From Granulosicoccus sp965214025 (GTDB taxonomy: Bacteria; Pseudomonadota; Gammaproteobacteria; Granulosicoccales; Granulosicoccaceae): a stretch of DNA of 64,000 bases. Numbering within the stretch: the first letter of the stretch is position 1; the number at the start of each line of letters is the position of its first letter. A model generated the notes under the pieces. It saw only the letters and a list, made by a program, of their open reading frames with translations. It was not told where the DNA came from and made no database searches. This document shows, piece by piece, positions 41,365-49,662 of this stretch. The position numbers were made by a program, and so were the translations under genes. Location: NCBI GenBank assembly GCA_965214025.1, contig CBDCAW010000053.1:47277-111276 (forward strand), in the 5' to 3' direction.

Positions 41365-43703
41365 TGCCACTGCGCCTGTCAATGCTGGGCTTGCCGCTGT
41401 GGTGGCTACCGGTGCTGTCCGTGCTGGTGTTGCCGGCGCCGGTGTCGGCACAGATGCAGGTTTCCGAACCGAGTGATTTCGTCAGCGATGTGCGCTATCG
41501 ACAGGCACGTCAGCTGATCGCCGACAAGCGTTATCGGGAGGCGTTGAGCCGCTTGCGCGAGTTGCGTCAGGATGTGCCGGACTTCCACGATCGACCGGCA
41601 CTGGATGCCCGAATCGCCGTGCTTCACGAGGCAGCGGAAGCCGGCACCAGCCTGAGTGTGTTCATCGATGCACTGGACCTGCGCGACAGTGGCGAGACGC
41701 TGGCGGCTATCGATCGGCTGCAGGACCTGCTGCGCCGCTGGCCGGGCGGTGCGCTGCAGGACGATGCGCTGTACCTGATCGCTTATCTGCAGCTGATGGA
41801 TCGCTACGATTACACGGCAGCCCGTCAGGCGTTGCGCCGCCTGTTCAGCGAGGTACCCGATTCGGCCTATGGCGACTCGGCGCTCTACCTCGACGCGATC
41901 GCATTGGAGCAGGTCGGCGAAACCGAGGCGGCTCGCGTTCGCTTCGAATCACTACTCGACCGGCACACGGCTCTGCGCCTGCCGTTCGGTTTTCGCTGGC
42001 CGGTAGGAACGGTGCTCTCTCGCTATTGGTTCGAGCGTACCGAGCGTCGTCTGGCGTTGCTCGTAGAGCAGGCGGACAGTGCCAGCTCCATCGATCACAT
42101 CGAGGAAGACGATCGCGGAACCTTGACACTCACGGTCAATGTCGGCGGTATCGACATGACGCTCGACCTGCAGGCCAGCTCGCTGACCTACAGCACGGCC
42201 TGGCGCGACCACCTGTTGCAGGACCTGCGGCCGCCCGCCGTCGGAATCTACGCCGGGCGGGTCGAGGGTGAGGCGAAGTCCTGGGCGCGGGTCGTGATAA
42301 ACGGAGAAGCGATCAGTGGCATGGTCGAGGTCGATGGCCAGCGCTATCGGCTGCAACCCGGCAACCTGGTGGGCACCCTGGATTACTACCAGCCGCGCAG
42401 GCGTGCACCGCTGGCGGATGTCGGCACGCTGTCACTCGGCGGGCTCGATCCGTATGGCAATCCATTGGGAAGCAGGTCGGGAAACGCAGTCGAGAACCCG
42501 TACAGCGCGAATGACCGAGCCGGAACGATCAGGACGGACGCTTTGCGGGCACCGCGCCGGGCCGGGCCTCGCGAGCTGCAGCGGCGCGCCCGGGGCACAC
42601 TGACGGATGTGCGGCTCGTTCCGCTTTCGCTGCTGGTGGACACCCAGTTCGATCGCTACTATGCCGGTACCGGGCTTGCAAAGGCGCTGGAACATCTGAA
42701 CGTGGCCGATGGTATCTACCGCCAGTTCGGTCTGGCACTGGCGGTAGACGAGGCCGTGGTCGTGAGTGCCGGCACCGCTGACCCACTGGCATTGGGTCCT
42801 GTCACGCTGGAAACGTCGCTGCGCACTTTTCGGGATTTCAGGTTGGCCAATCGCACGCTGTTCGGCGACAGTGCACTGACCTACCTGTTCACCGGTAACC
42901 CGCGCACCGATGTCACGCTCGGTCTGGCCTGGATCGATACCTTGTGTCGGGTCGACGGCTTCGATGTGGGCGTGACCACACCGAACGTACTCGGCGATCT
43001 GCTGCTGACCCACGAACTTGGCCATTCGCTGGGTGCGAAGCACGACAGCGATACAGAATGCAAGGCCGACACCGACAAGTTGATGTGGCCGGAAATATCG
43101 AGCCGCACGTCGCTGGTATTCAGCGAGTGCAGCCACCGGCAGCTGGCTGATGCCCGGCGACAGGCGTGCCTGCTCGATGCGGTCGATCTGTCGGTAGCGA
43201 TGTGGAGCACCGGCGATGTGCTTGCCTTCGAGCTGACCAACCCGGACAGCCAGCGGCAGGTGGCAGTGTCGCTCGACATCGAGTCGAGCGTGCTGGGCAT
43301 GCTTCACTGGCCGGAAGAATGCCGGACGACGACGCCGGGCAGTGCCGAGTGTTCACCGGGTATGCTGGCGCCGGGAGAGACGCGTACCTGGGAATTGCCG
43401 TTGCGATCGAAGGCCGCCACGGCAGCGTTTTCGGTGACCGCTCATCTGCGACCCGTGGAGATCGTCGAAGTCAACAAGGCGGACAACGTGGCGCGGGTGG
43501 ATATCGAACGCGGCGGTGCTACCCTGCAGACATTGCCCGGGTCGAACGAACTGGCGCTTCTCGAGCAGCCGGCAAAATTCACCGAATCGGGTGAGACAAG
43601 AGGCGACACGGGTGCCGGCATGCCCGATACGGCTGGTGGTTCCGAAGGCTGGTGGTGGCTCGCCATGGGCGGGTGGGCGGTCCTGGCCCGGCGGATTCGC
43701 TGA
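41364..43703 (+). CDS. Secreted zinc metalloprotease, adamalysin-like, with GlyGly-CTERM-like tail
   Basis: A 779-residue exported protein. A signal peptide (LPLWWLPVLSVLVLPAPVSA) leads into a tetratricopeptide-like helical region (about 40-220: YRQARQLIADKRYREALSRL, YLIAYLQLMDRYDYTAARQALRRL). A beta-rich part follows (about 250-340, DRGTLTLTVNVGGI), then a catalytic domain with HELGHSLGAKHD at about 550-561, the metzincin HExxHxxGxxHD motif of reprolysins; LMWPEIS about 15 residues on supplies the Met-turn region. A CARDB-like beta domain comes last. The C-terminus, TAGGSEGWWWLAMGGWAVLARRIR in two pieces (GGS, hydrophobic stretch, Arg-Arg), resembles GlyGly-CTERM sorting signals processed by rhombosortase. 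Joined to the HAMP-protein gene. Substrate unknown. Confidence 0.82.
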   Translation: MPLRLSMLGLPLWWLPVLSVLVLPAPVSAQMQVSEPSDFVSDVRYRQARQLIADKRYREALSRLRELRQDVPDFHDRPALDARIAVLHEAAEAGTSLSVFIDALDLRDSGETLAAIDRLQDLLRRWPGGALQDDALYLIAYLQLMDRYDYTAARQALRRLFSEVPDSAYGDSALYLDAIALEQVGETEAARVRFESLLDRHTALRLPFGFRWPVGTVLSRYWFERTERRLALLVEQADSASSIDHIEEDDRGTLTLTVNVGGIDMTLDLQASSLTYSTAWRDHLLQDLRPPAVGIYAGRVEGEAKSWARVVINGEAISGMVEVDGQRYRLQPGNLVGTLDYYQPRRRAPLADVGTLSLGGLDPYGNPLGSRSGNAVENPYSANDRAGTIRTDALRAPRRAGPRELQRRARGTLTDVRLVPLSLLVDTQFDRYYAGTGLAKALEHLNVADGIYRQFGLALAVDEAVVVSAGTADPLALGPVTLETSLRTFRDFRLANRTLFGDSALTYLFTGNPRTDVTLGLAWIDTLCRVDGFDVGVTTPNVLGDLLLTHELGHSLGAKHDSDTECKADTDKLMWPEISSRTSLVFSECSHRQLADARRQACLLDAVDLSVAMWSTGDVLAFELTNPDSQRQVAVSLDIESSVLGMLHWPEECRTTTPGSAECSPGMLAPGETRTWELPLRSKAATAAFSVTAHLRPVEIVEVNKADNVARVDIERGGATLQTLPGSNELALLEQPAKFTESGETRGDTGAGMPDTAGGSEGWWWLAMGGWAVLARRIR

Positions 43704-43760
43704 TGAACTCAGGGTTCGCAGACGTGCCCTGCCCGAGGTCGCGTTCAGTAGCTTCTGCAG

Positions 43761-43820
43761 GGCCTTCTTCAGGGCCTTCTTCAGGGCCTTCTTCAGGGCC
43801 TTCTTCAGGGCCTTCTTCAG
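43761..43820 (+). repeat. Five perfect 12-bp tandem repeats
   Basis: GGCCTTCTTCAG repeated exactly five times from 43761 to 43820, with a decayed copy just before. The array lies between the convergent metalloprotease and DegS-like genes and ends at the latter's stop codon (43817-43819). Read on the minus strand past that stop it would encode Leu-Lys-Lys-Ala repeats. Confidence 0.93.
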
Positions 43821-45064
43821 GGCTGACGGGGTTTCTCCACCCAGGGTCGCTCGCCGAGCGTCACGTCGAGCTGCAGTTGCTCGCCATCGCGATCGACACT
43901 CAGGCGGGCGTTGTTGCCCGGCACGATCCCCGACACCTGCAGCAACAGTTCGTTGGCGTTCTCGATGGGCAGCCCGTTGACTTCGGTAACCACGTCGAAC
44001 CGACGCAAGTCGCCGGTCTGCGCCGGGCTTTGCTCGATCACGGCGGTGATCACCGCGCCACGCCTGGTGCGACGTGCGAGCTCGGGAAACATCGCGAGGT
44101 CGTCTGCGCCGATGCCGAGCCAGCCGCGCCTGACACGACCTTCGGCAATGAGCTGAGGCACCACTTGAGCCAGCAACTTGCCGGGAATGGCAAAGCTGAT
44201 TCCCTGAGCATTCTGTTCGCCCCTGAGCACTGCCGAGGTCACGCCGACCAATCGACCGAGCGGATCGATCAGTGCGCCACCGGAGTTGCCCGGGTTGATC
44301 GCCGCGTCGATCTGGACGAAGTGCTGCCAGGCACTGCCGCCCGCCACCTGCCTGCCTGTGGCACTGACGATTCCCTGGGTCACCGTCTGGCCAACGCCGA
44401 AAGGATTGCCGATCGCCAGTACGATATCGCCGACATACAGGATGGACCCCGATTCGATCGGTACGGCCGGCAAGTCGTTCGACGGGCCATCCGGCAAGCC
44501 GTCCACATCGATGCGCAACACGGCCAGATCGGTTGCCCGATCACTGCCGAGCAAATCGGCTCGATGGCGGGTACCGTCGTTCAGCACGACTTCGATGTCG
44601 TCGGCACCATCGACCAGATGAAAGTTCGTCAGGATCAGCCCGGCGGCATCGATGATGACGCCCGAGCCCTGTTGTTGATCGTTGGCGGATTCCAGCTTGG
44701 TCTGCGAGGTGTCGTCGGCTGGTTCGACGGCGCCCGTACCGGCTTCTCGACGGGTTTTCCGACCTGCGGCAGTGCTGGCGAACAGGCTGACCACCGAAGG
44801 TGCCACGCGCATGATGCCCTCATTGTAGGAGAGCCTGTCGTGCGTGGCCGCAATGCCGGCGCGTGTGTTGTCGGACCCAGGTTCTACGGCGCTTGAAACA
44901 CGGGCGGGATCTGTGGAGCTGGCAGGTTCGCTCGTCGCCGTGACTTCGGTTCCCACGTCTGCCAACCGGCCCAACTGGCCGTCGAGCGGAACCAGGGCAT
45001 ACAGGGCGCCACCGATCACGACGCCGACGATACCCCATCGCCACAGGTAGGAAGTTTGCATCAT
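43817..45064 (-). CDS. degS: DegS-like periplasmic serine protease (S1C, one PDZ domain)
   Basis: Membrane-anchored HtrA-family protease. A single N-terminal helix (WRWGIVGVVIGGALYALVP) anchors a periplasmic trypsin-like domain with His in ILTNFHLVDGADD, Asp in RATDLAVLRID and Ser in NPGNSGGAL, then one PDZ domain (GWLGIGADDLAMFPELA to NARLSVDRDGEQLQL). Membrane anchor plus a single PDZ suggest DegS, the sigma-E-pathway protease, though a long linker (about 25-85) of Ser, Thr and acidic residues is unusual. I start at the ATG at 45064; another in-frame ATG lies at 45088, and neither has a clear ribosome site. Divergent from petA. Confidence 0.88.
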   Translation of the reverse strand: MMQTSYLWRWGIVGVVIGGALYALVPLDGQLGRLADVGTEVTATSEPASSTDPARVSSAVEPGSDNTRAGIAATHDRLSYNEGIMRVAPSVVSLFASTAAGRKTRREAGTGAVEPADDTSQTKLESANDQQQGSGVIIDAAGLILTNFHLVDGADDIEVVLNDGTRHRADLLGSDRATDLAVLRIDVDGLPDGPSNDLPAVPIESGSILYVGDIVLAIGNPFGVGQTVTQGIVSATGRQVAGGSAWQHFVQIDAAINPGNSGGALIDPLGRLVGVTSAVLRGEQNAQGISFAIPGKLLAQVVPQLIAEGRVRRGWLGIGADDLAMFPELARRTRRGAVITAVIEQSPAQTGDLRRFDVVTEVNGLPIENANELLLQVSGIVPGNNARLSVDRDGEQLQLDVTLGERPWVEKPRQP

Positions 45065-45234
45065 GATCGCATTTCGAACGTACACCATTGGATCGTGGCA
45101 CACGGGGCCGTTTCGCCCGGCGCCGGTTTGCCGTTCAGGCGCCTGACCCCGCCAATGGCTATGGTAATCTTGTAGGGATCGGGATGCGGTGTCCGGAACC
45201 CTCCCATACCTCATACCGCCGAGGAATTTCCAGC

Positions 45235-45921
45235 ATGAGCAAAAGTTCAAAGAATGACAACCGGAGCGATGCCGGTGCGATCGATTCCACACTGGAGGAA
45301 GACGCGGCGCAGATGTCCTCCATCACCTCCGAGGGTGTCGACCCGAAGCGCCGACGCTTGCTGGTGGGCGGTGCGGCTGCGGTCGGTGGGCTCGGGGCTC
45401 TGGCGCTGGTCACACCGCTGGTGTCTTCCATGTCGCCCAGCGCCCGTGCCAAGGCAGCCGGTGCACCCGTCGAGGCCGATGTCAGCAAACTCGCACCCGG
45501 TCAGTTGATGACGGTCGAGTGGCGTGGCAAGCCGGTGTGGGTCATCAAGCGTACCGAGAAAATGCTCAAGACACTGGAAAGCGTCACGGGCCAGCTCCGC
45601 GATCCGGATTCGGTCCAGCCCTACCAGCCGGAATACGCGCAGAACCAGTCTCGTGCGATCAAGCCGGAGTACCTCGTGGTGATCGGTATCTGCACTCACC
45701 TGGGGTGTTCGCCCACCTATCGTCCCGAGGTGGCTCCCGCCGATATGGGTAGCGACTGGGAAGGCGGGTTCTTCTGTCCGTGCCATGGTTCCAAGTTCGA
45801 TCTGGCGGGGCGCGTGTATTCCGGTGTGCCGGCGCCATACAATCTGGAGATTCCGACGTACATGTATGAAGACGAAAACCTGATCCTTGTCGGGCAGGAC
45901 GAAAACGGAGTGGCAGTATGA
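45235..45921 (+). CDS. petA: Ubiquinol-cytochrome c reductase, Rieske iron-sulfur subunit
   Basis: Rieske subunit of the cytochrome bc1 complex, passing electrons from quinol to cytochrome c1. An N-terminal region with RRRLLVGGAAAVGGLGALALVTPLV (twin-Arg-like signal/anchor helix) precedes the soluble domain with the 2Fe-2S ligands in CTHLGCSP and CPCHGS. An N-terminal extension of about 40 polar residues is longer than usual. GAGGAA lies about 9 bases before the ATG at 45235; 228 residues. The stop overlaps petB, forming petABC. Confidence 0.96.
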   Translation: MSKSSKNDNRSDAGAIDSTLEEDAAQMSSITSEGVDPKRRRLLVGGAAAVGGLGALALVTPLVSSMSPSARAKAAGAPVEADVSKLAPGQLMTVEWRGKPVWVIKRTEKMLKTLESVTGQLRDPDSVQPYQPEYAQNQSRAIKPEYLVVIGICTHLGCSPTYRPEVAPADMGSDWEGGFFCPCHGSKFDLAGRVYSGVPAPYNLEIPTYMYEDENLILVGQDENGVAV

Positions 45922-47174
45922 GTAACAACGCGTCTTCAGACATTCCCCAGGTCAGCCAGACCGGGTCAGTGATGGGTTGGATAGACCAGCGCCTGCCGGT
46001 CACCAAGCTGCTCGAGGAGCACATCACCAAGTACTACGCGCCGAAGAACTTCAACATCTGGTACTACTTCGGTGCGCTTGCCATGCTCGTGCTGGGCATT
46101 CAGGTGGTGACCGGTATCTTTCTCACGATGGCCTACAAGCCGGACGGGCAACTCGCGTTCACGTCGGTCGAGTACATCATGCGTGATGTCAACTTCGGCT
46201 GGCTGATCCGCTACATGCACTCCACCGGAGCGTCCATGTTCTTCGTGGTCGTCTACCTGCACATGTTCCGCGCCTTGATGTATGGCTCCTACAAGAAGCC
46301 GCGTGAGCTGCTGTGGGTGTTCGGCATGCTGATCTACGTGGTCTTGATGGCTGAAGCCTTCATGGGCTACCTGCTGCCCTGGGGGCAGATGAGCTATTGG
46401 GGGGCGCAGGTCATCATCTCGCTGTTCGGTGCGATTCCGTTCGGTATCGGTGATGCGGTCACCGTGTGGCTCAAAGGTGATTACATCGTCTCCGATGCCA
46501 CGTTGAACCGTTTCTTCGCCCTGCACGTGATCGCGGTACCGTTGGTGCTGATCTTCCTCGTGGTCGGGCACATCATGGCGCTGCACGAAGTGGGTTCGAA
46601 CAACCCGGATGGTATCGAGATCAAGGCGAACAAGAACGCCGAAGGCATTCCGAAAGACGGCATCCCGTTCCACCCGTACTACACGGTCAAGGATTTCATG
46701 GGTGCGGTCGTGTTCCTGATCGTGTTCTTCGCCATCGTGTTCTTCGCCCCCGAAATGGGTGGCTACTTCCTGGAGCACGCCAACTTCATTCCGGCCGATC
46801 CTTTGAAGACACCCGAACATATCGCACCGGTCTGGTATTTCACACCGTTCTACGCGATTCTCCGGGCAGTGCCCGACAAGCTCGGTGGCGTCATCGCGAT
46901 GGGTGCCGCGATCATCTTCCTGTTCTTCCTGCCCTGGATCGACAGGAGCCCGGTGAAGTCGATCCGTTACCGATCGATCTGGTTCAAGGTGCTGCTGTTC
47001 ACCTTCGTGATCGCCTTCCTCATCCTCGGTTACCTCGGAATGCAGGTATCGACGCCTACCTACACGCTGATGTCACGGATCTGTTCGGTCATCTACTTCG
47101 GCTTCTTCGTCGGGCTGTTCCTCGTGAGTAGGTATGAATCCACCAAACCGCTGCCAGAGAGGGTGACCGCATGA
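45918..47174 (+). CDS. petB: Cytochrome b subunit of the bc1 complex
   Basis: Eight-helix cytochrome b (418 residues) with the two haem ligated by paired histidines on helices B and D (RYMHSTGASMFFVVVYLHMFR and FFALHVIAVPLVLIFLVVGHIMALHE) and the quinol-site PEWY equivalent in the later loop (IAPVWYFTPFYAILRAVPDKLGG), where the usual PEWY reads PVWY. ATG overlaps the petA stop (ATGA). It is the long single-gene form rather than split b6 plus subunit IV. Confidence 0.96.
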   Translation: MSNNASSDIPQVSQTGSVMGWIDQRLPVTKLLEEHITKYYAPKNFNIWYYFGALAMLVLGIQVVTGIFLTMAYKPDGQLAFTSVEYIMRDVNFGWLIRYMHSTGASMFFVVVYLHMFRALMYGSYKKPRELLWVFGMLIYVVLMAEAFMGYLLPWGQMSYWGAQVIISLFGAIPFGIGDAVTVWLKGDYIVSDATLNRFFALHVIAVPLVLIFLVVGHIMALHEVGSNNPDGIEIKANKNAEGIPKDGIPFHPYYTVKDFMGAVVFLIVFFAIVFFAPEMGGYFLEHANFIPADPLKTPEHIAPVWYFTPFYAILRAVPDKLGGVIAMGAAIIFLFFLPWIDRSPVKSIRYRSIWFKVLLFTFVIAFLILGYLGMQVSTPTYTLMSRICSVIYFGFFVGLFLVSRYESTKPLPERVTA

Positions 47175-47932
47175 TGCTGCGCCTAACATCAGTGCTCGTC
47201 GCTTCGCTGGTGGCTCCGGTCGCACTGGCGGCCGGAAGCACGGTCGAGCTCGAGTCGCCGCAGATCGATACGTCGAACGAGAAGTCATTGCAGCGTGGTG
47301 CGAGGACTTTCGTCAACAACTGCATGGGCTGTCATAGCCTGGGCTATCAGCGCTACAGCCGCCTTGCCCAGGATCTGGAACTCAGTGAGGAAGACGTCGA
47401 GAAGAATTTCATCTTCACGACCGACGAGGCCGGGGAGCCCACGAAGGTGGGTTCACTGATGTTCAACAACATGACCAAAGAGTACGGCGAGCAGGCGTTC
47501 GGTGTGGTACCGCCGAACCTGTCGCTGACCGCCCGGTCACGTGGTGTCGACTGGATCTACACCTACATGAAGAGCTTCTACATCGACCCGGACCGGGGTG
47601 GCGTGGGTGTCAACAATACGGTCTATCCCGGTGCTGCCATGCCGCACGTACTGGCGGATCTGCAAGGTTGGCAGGAGCCGATCTATGAGGAGCACGATGG
47701 CGAGAAGACGGTGGTCGGTCTGAAATTGGCCACCGAGGGTTCGCAGACACCGAAACAGTATGATGCGACCATCACCGACCTGACGAACTTCCTGGCGTAT
47801 GTCAGCGACCCGATCAAGGAAACTCGCCATCGCATGGGCATGTTCGTCATGGCATTCCTGTTCGGCCTGCTTGCCATCGCCTATTTCCTGAAGCAGGAAT
47901 ACTGGAAAGACGTCGTCAAGAAGCCGGTTTGA
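47171..47932 (+). CDS. petC: Cytochrome c1 subunit of the bc1 complex
   Basis: Membrane-anchored c-type cytochrome (253 residues). A signal peptide (LTSVLVASLVAPVALA) is followed by the haem site CMGCH in FVNNCMGCHSLGYQRYSR; the axial Met is probably in the VYPGAAMPHVLADLQG segment. The C-terminal helix MGMFVMAFLFGLLAIAYFLKQEYW anchors it. Start overlaps the petB stop (ATGA), completing petABC. Confidence 0.96.
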   Translation: MMLRLTSVLVASLVAPVALAAGSTVELESPQIDTSNEKSLQRGARTFVNNCMGCHSLGYQRYSRLAQDLELSEEDVEKNFIFTTDEAGEPTKVGSLMFNNMTKEYGEQAFGVVPPNLSLTARSRGVDWIYTYMKSFYIDPDRGGVGVNNTVYPGAAMPHVLADLQGWQEPIYEEHDGEKTVVGLKLATEGSQTPKQYDATITDLTNFLAYVSDPIKETRHRMGMFVMAFLFGLLAIAYFLKQEYWKDVVKKPV

Positions 47933-47969
47933 TCATCATCGAAATCAGGCACGAACACCCGGTGAGCCT

Positions 47970-48620
47970 GTGAGCGTCACCGGGAACCGACGCTCGTCGA
48001 TGACGGTGTACTCGGATACGACGTCCATCGAGTCGCACCGGGTGCGGTTGATGATGGCGGAAAAGGATATCGACATCGATCTGATTACGGTCGATGCCGA
48101 CAGGCCGCCGGAAGATCTGATCCAGCTCAACCCGCAAGGTACCCTGCCCACCATCGTCGATCGTGATCTCGTACTGTATGACGCGCGAGTGGTCATGGAT
48201 TACCTTGACGAACGCTATCCACACCCGCCGCTGATGCCGGTAGACCCGGTTTCAAGGGCCAGGGTCAGGTTGGCGCTGTTCAGGATTCAGACCGACTGGT
48301 ATTCCCTGCTCCCGGCCATCGTCGATAGCGGCAGGCCGGCCGGCAGGGCAGCTGAAAAACGCGCGGCTGAAACAGCACGTGGCCAGCTCGCCGAGTCGCT
48401 GGCCGCATCGGCCGATGTGTTCGCGGCCATGCCATTCTTCCTGTCCGAGGAATACTCCGTTCTCGATGCCACCGTCGTTCCGCTATTGTGGCGGCTGCCG
48501 CACTATGGCATCGTTCTGCCTGCATCGGCCACATCGATCACCCAGTACGCGCGGCGCATGTTCGCACGTCCCGGTTTCGACATGAGCCTGACTCGACAGG
48601 AACGAGAGATGAGTGCATGA
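47970..48620 (+). CDS. sspA: Stringent starvation protein A
   Basis: GST-fold RNA-polymerase-associated regulator of stationary-phase genes. N-terminal thioredoxin-like part (MTVYSDTTSIESHRVRLMMAEKDIDIDLI, LNPQGTLPTIVDRDLVLYDARVVMDYLDERYPHPPLMP) then the helical part ending in MFARPGFDMSLTRQEREM. I use the GTG at 47970 because MSVTGNRRSSMTVYS resembles the family start; the ATG at 48000 is the alternative. It lies after petABC and is translationally coupled to sspB, both conserved. Confidence 0.94.
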   Translation: MSVTGNRRSSMTVYSDTTSIESHRVRLMMAEKDIDIDLITVDADRPPEDLIQLNPQGTLPTIVDRDLVLYDARVVMDYLDERYPHPPLMPVDPVSRARVRLALFRIQTDWYSLLPAIVDSGRPAGRAAEKRAAETARGQLAESLAASADVFAAMPFFLSEEYSVLDATVVPLLWRLPHYGIVLPASATSITQYARRMFARPGFDMSLTRQEREMSA

Positions 48621-49024
48621 CGTCCAGCAGACCCTACCTCATTCGTGCCCTTTATGAATGGATAGTCGACAACAGCTTTACCCCCTACATGCTGGTCGAT
48701 ACCGCGCATGAATCTGTGGAGGTGCCCAGTGCGTTCGTGGAAAACGGCCGGATCATACTGAACGTGAGCCCCGAGGCCACGCACAGTCTCGTGCTGGGGA
48801 ACGAAGCGATCATGTTCAACGCACGCTTCAGCGGCGCGGCCATGGACGTGAACGTGCCGGTGGCCAGTGTGCTGGCAATCTATGCGCGGGAAAACGGGCA
48901 GGGCATGATGTTCGGGGACCAGGACGACACTCCTTCCGATCCGACTCCGGGAAAGGCCACAACGGCCGATCCGGTACCGGGCCCTACGGCCGCGCGCCGG
49001 CCCAATCTTAAGATCGTCAAGTAG
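48617..49024 (+). CDS. sspB: ClpXP protease specificity-enhancing factor SspB
   Basis: Adaptor that brings ssrA-tagged peptides to ClpXP. The 135-residue protein has SSRPYLIRALYEWIVDNSFTPYMLVD, IILNVSPEATHSL and IMFNARFSGAAMDVNVPVASVLAIYARENGQGM, then a flexible linker and a short C-terminal ClpX-binding tail (RRPNLKIVK). The ATG overlaps the sspA stop (ATGA). Confidence 0.95.
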   Translation: MTSSRPYLIRALYEWIVDNSFTPYMLVDTAHESVEVPSAFVENGRIILNVSPEATHSLVLGNEAIMFNARFSGAAMDVNVPVASVLAIYARENGQGMMFGDQDDTPSDPTPGKATTADPVPGPTAARRPNLKIVK

Positions 49025-49036
49025 CTCGCTTCCACT

Positions 49037-49549
49037 TCAGATCGCGTTGGTGATCCAGGTCACACGGTGCTCATCGAAGCGGACACTGGCATTGCACAAC
49101 GGGTTTTCCATACCTGACGGCACCGGCCCGGCGTTCATTTTTTCCGACCTTCCGTCGAGTGGGTTTGCAGGCTGGCTCTCTGGCCGGCTATCGGATTGAA
49201 TGGCCAGAACGTCGATGCGCGCCGAAGTGGCTGGTGTCGCATGCTGCTGCAGCCAGGCTCTAGCCGTTCGACGCAGCTTGCGTTGCTTGGCCATCGTGAT
49301 GCTGTCGATCCCGTCACCGAAACGCGAGGCGCGTTGCCGATAGCGAACCTCGACGAAGATAATCGTTTCAGTCGCCGGATCTTGCACGATCAGATCGATT
49401 TCGCCGATGCGACGGGTGTAGTTGCGTTCGATGAGCTTCAGGCCCTGCGCCTGCAGGAACTTCGCAGCGAGCGTCTCGGCACGATCACCGATGTCACGCG
49501 GCGAAGACTCACCCGTCGGCGCGTTGCCGGTAGTTTTCGTGGGTAGCAT
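49037..49549 (-). CDS. yraN: UPF0102 family nuclease-like protein YraN
   Basis: Endonuclease-fold protein (170 residues) of unproven cellular role. The PD-(D/E)XK-like motifs are present: GDRAETLAAKFLQAQGLKLIERNY, GEIDLIVQD (Glu and Asp) and IIFVEVRYRQ. The C-terminal 40 residues are family-variable (NAGPVPSGMENPLCN). It lies downstream of lpoA, as in enterobacteria, and converges on sspB. Confidence 0.92.
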   Translation of the reverse strand: MLPTKTTGNAPTGESSPRDIGDRAETLAAKFLQAQGLKLIERNYTRRIGEIDLIVQDPATETIIFVEVRYRQRASRFGDGIDSITMAKQRKLRRTARAWLQQHATPATSARIDVLAIQSDSRPESQPANPLDGRSEKMNAGPVPSGMENPLCNASVRFDEHRVTWITNAI

Positions 49550-49662
49550 GTGACCTCCGTGTCACCTGTCGAATCATCAACCTGTCGGGGCTCTTCCTGA
49601 ATTTTCCGGCACTGCCGATCCTGTGGAAGGCTCTAGTGGATGGACCACCAGTGGTTGGACCA

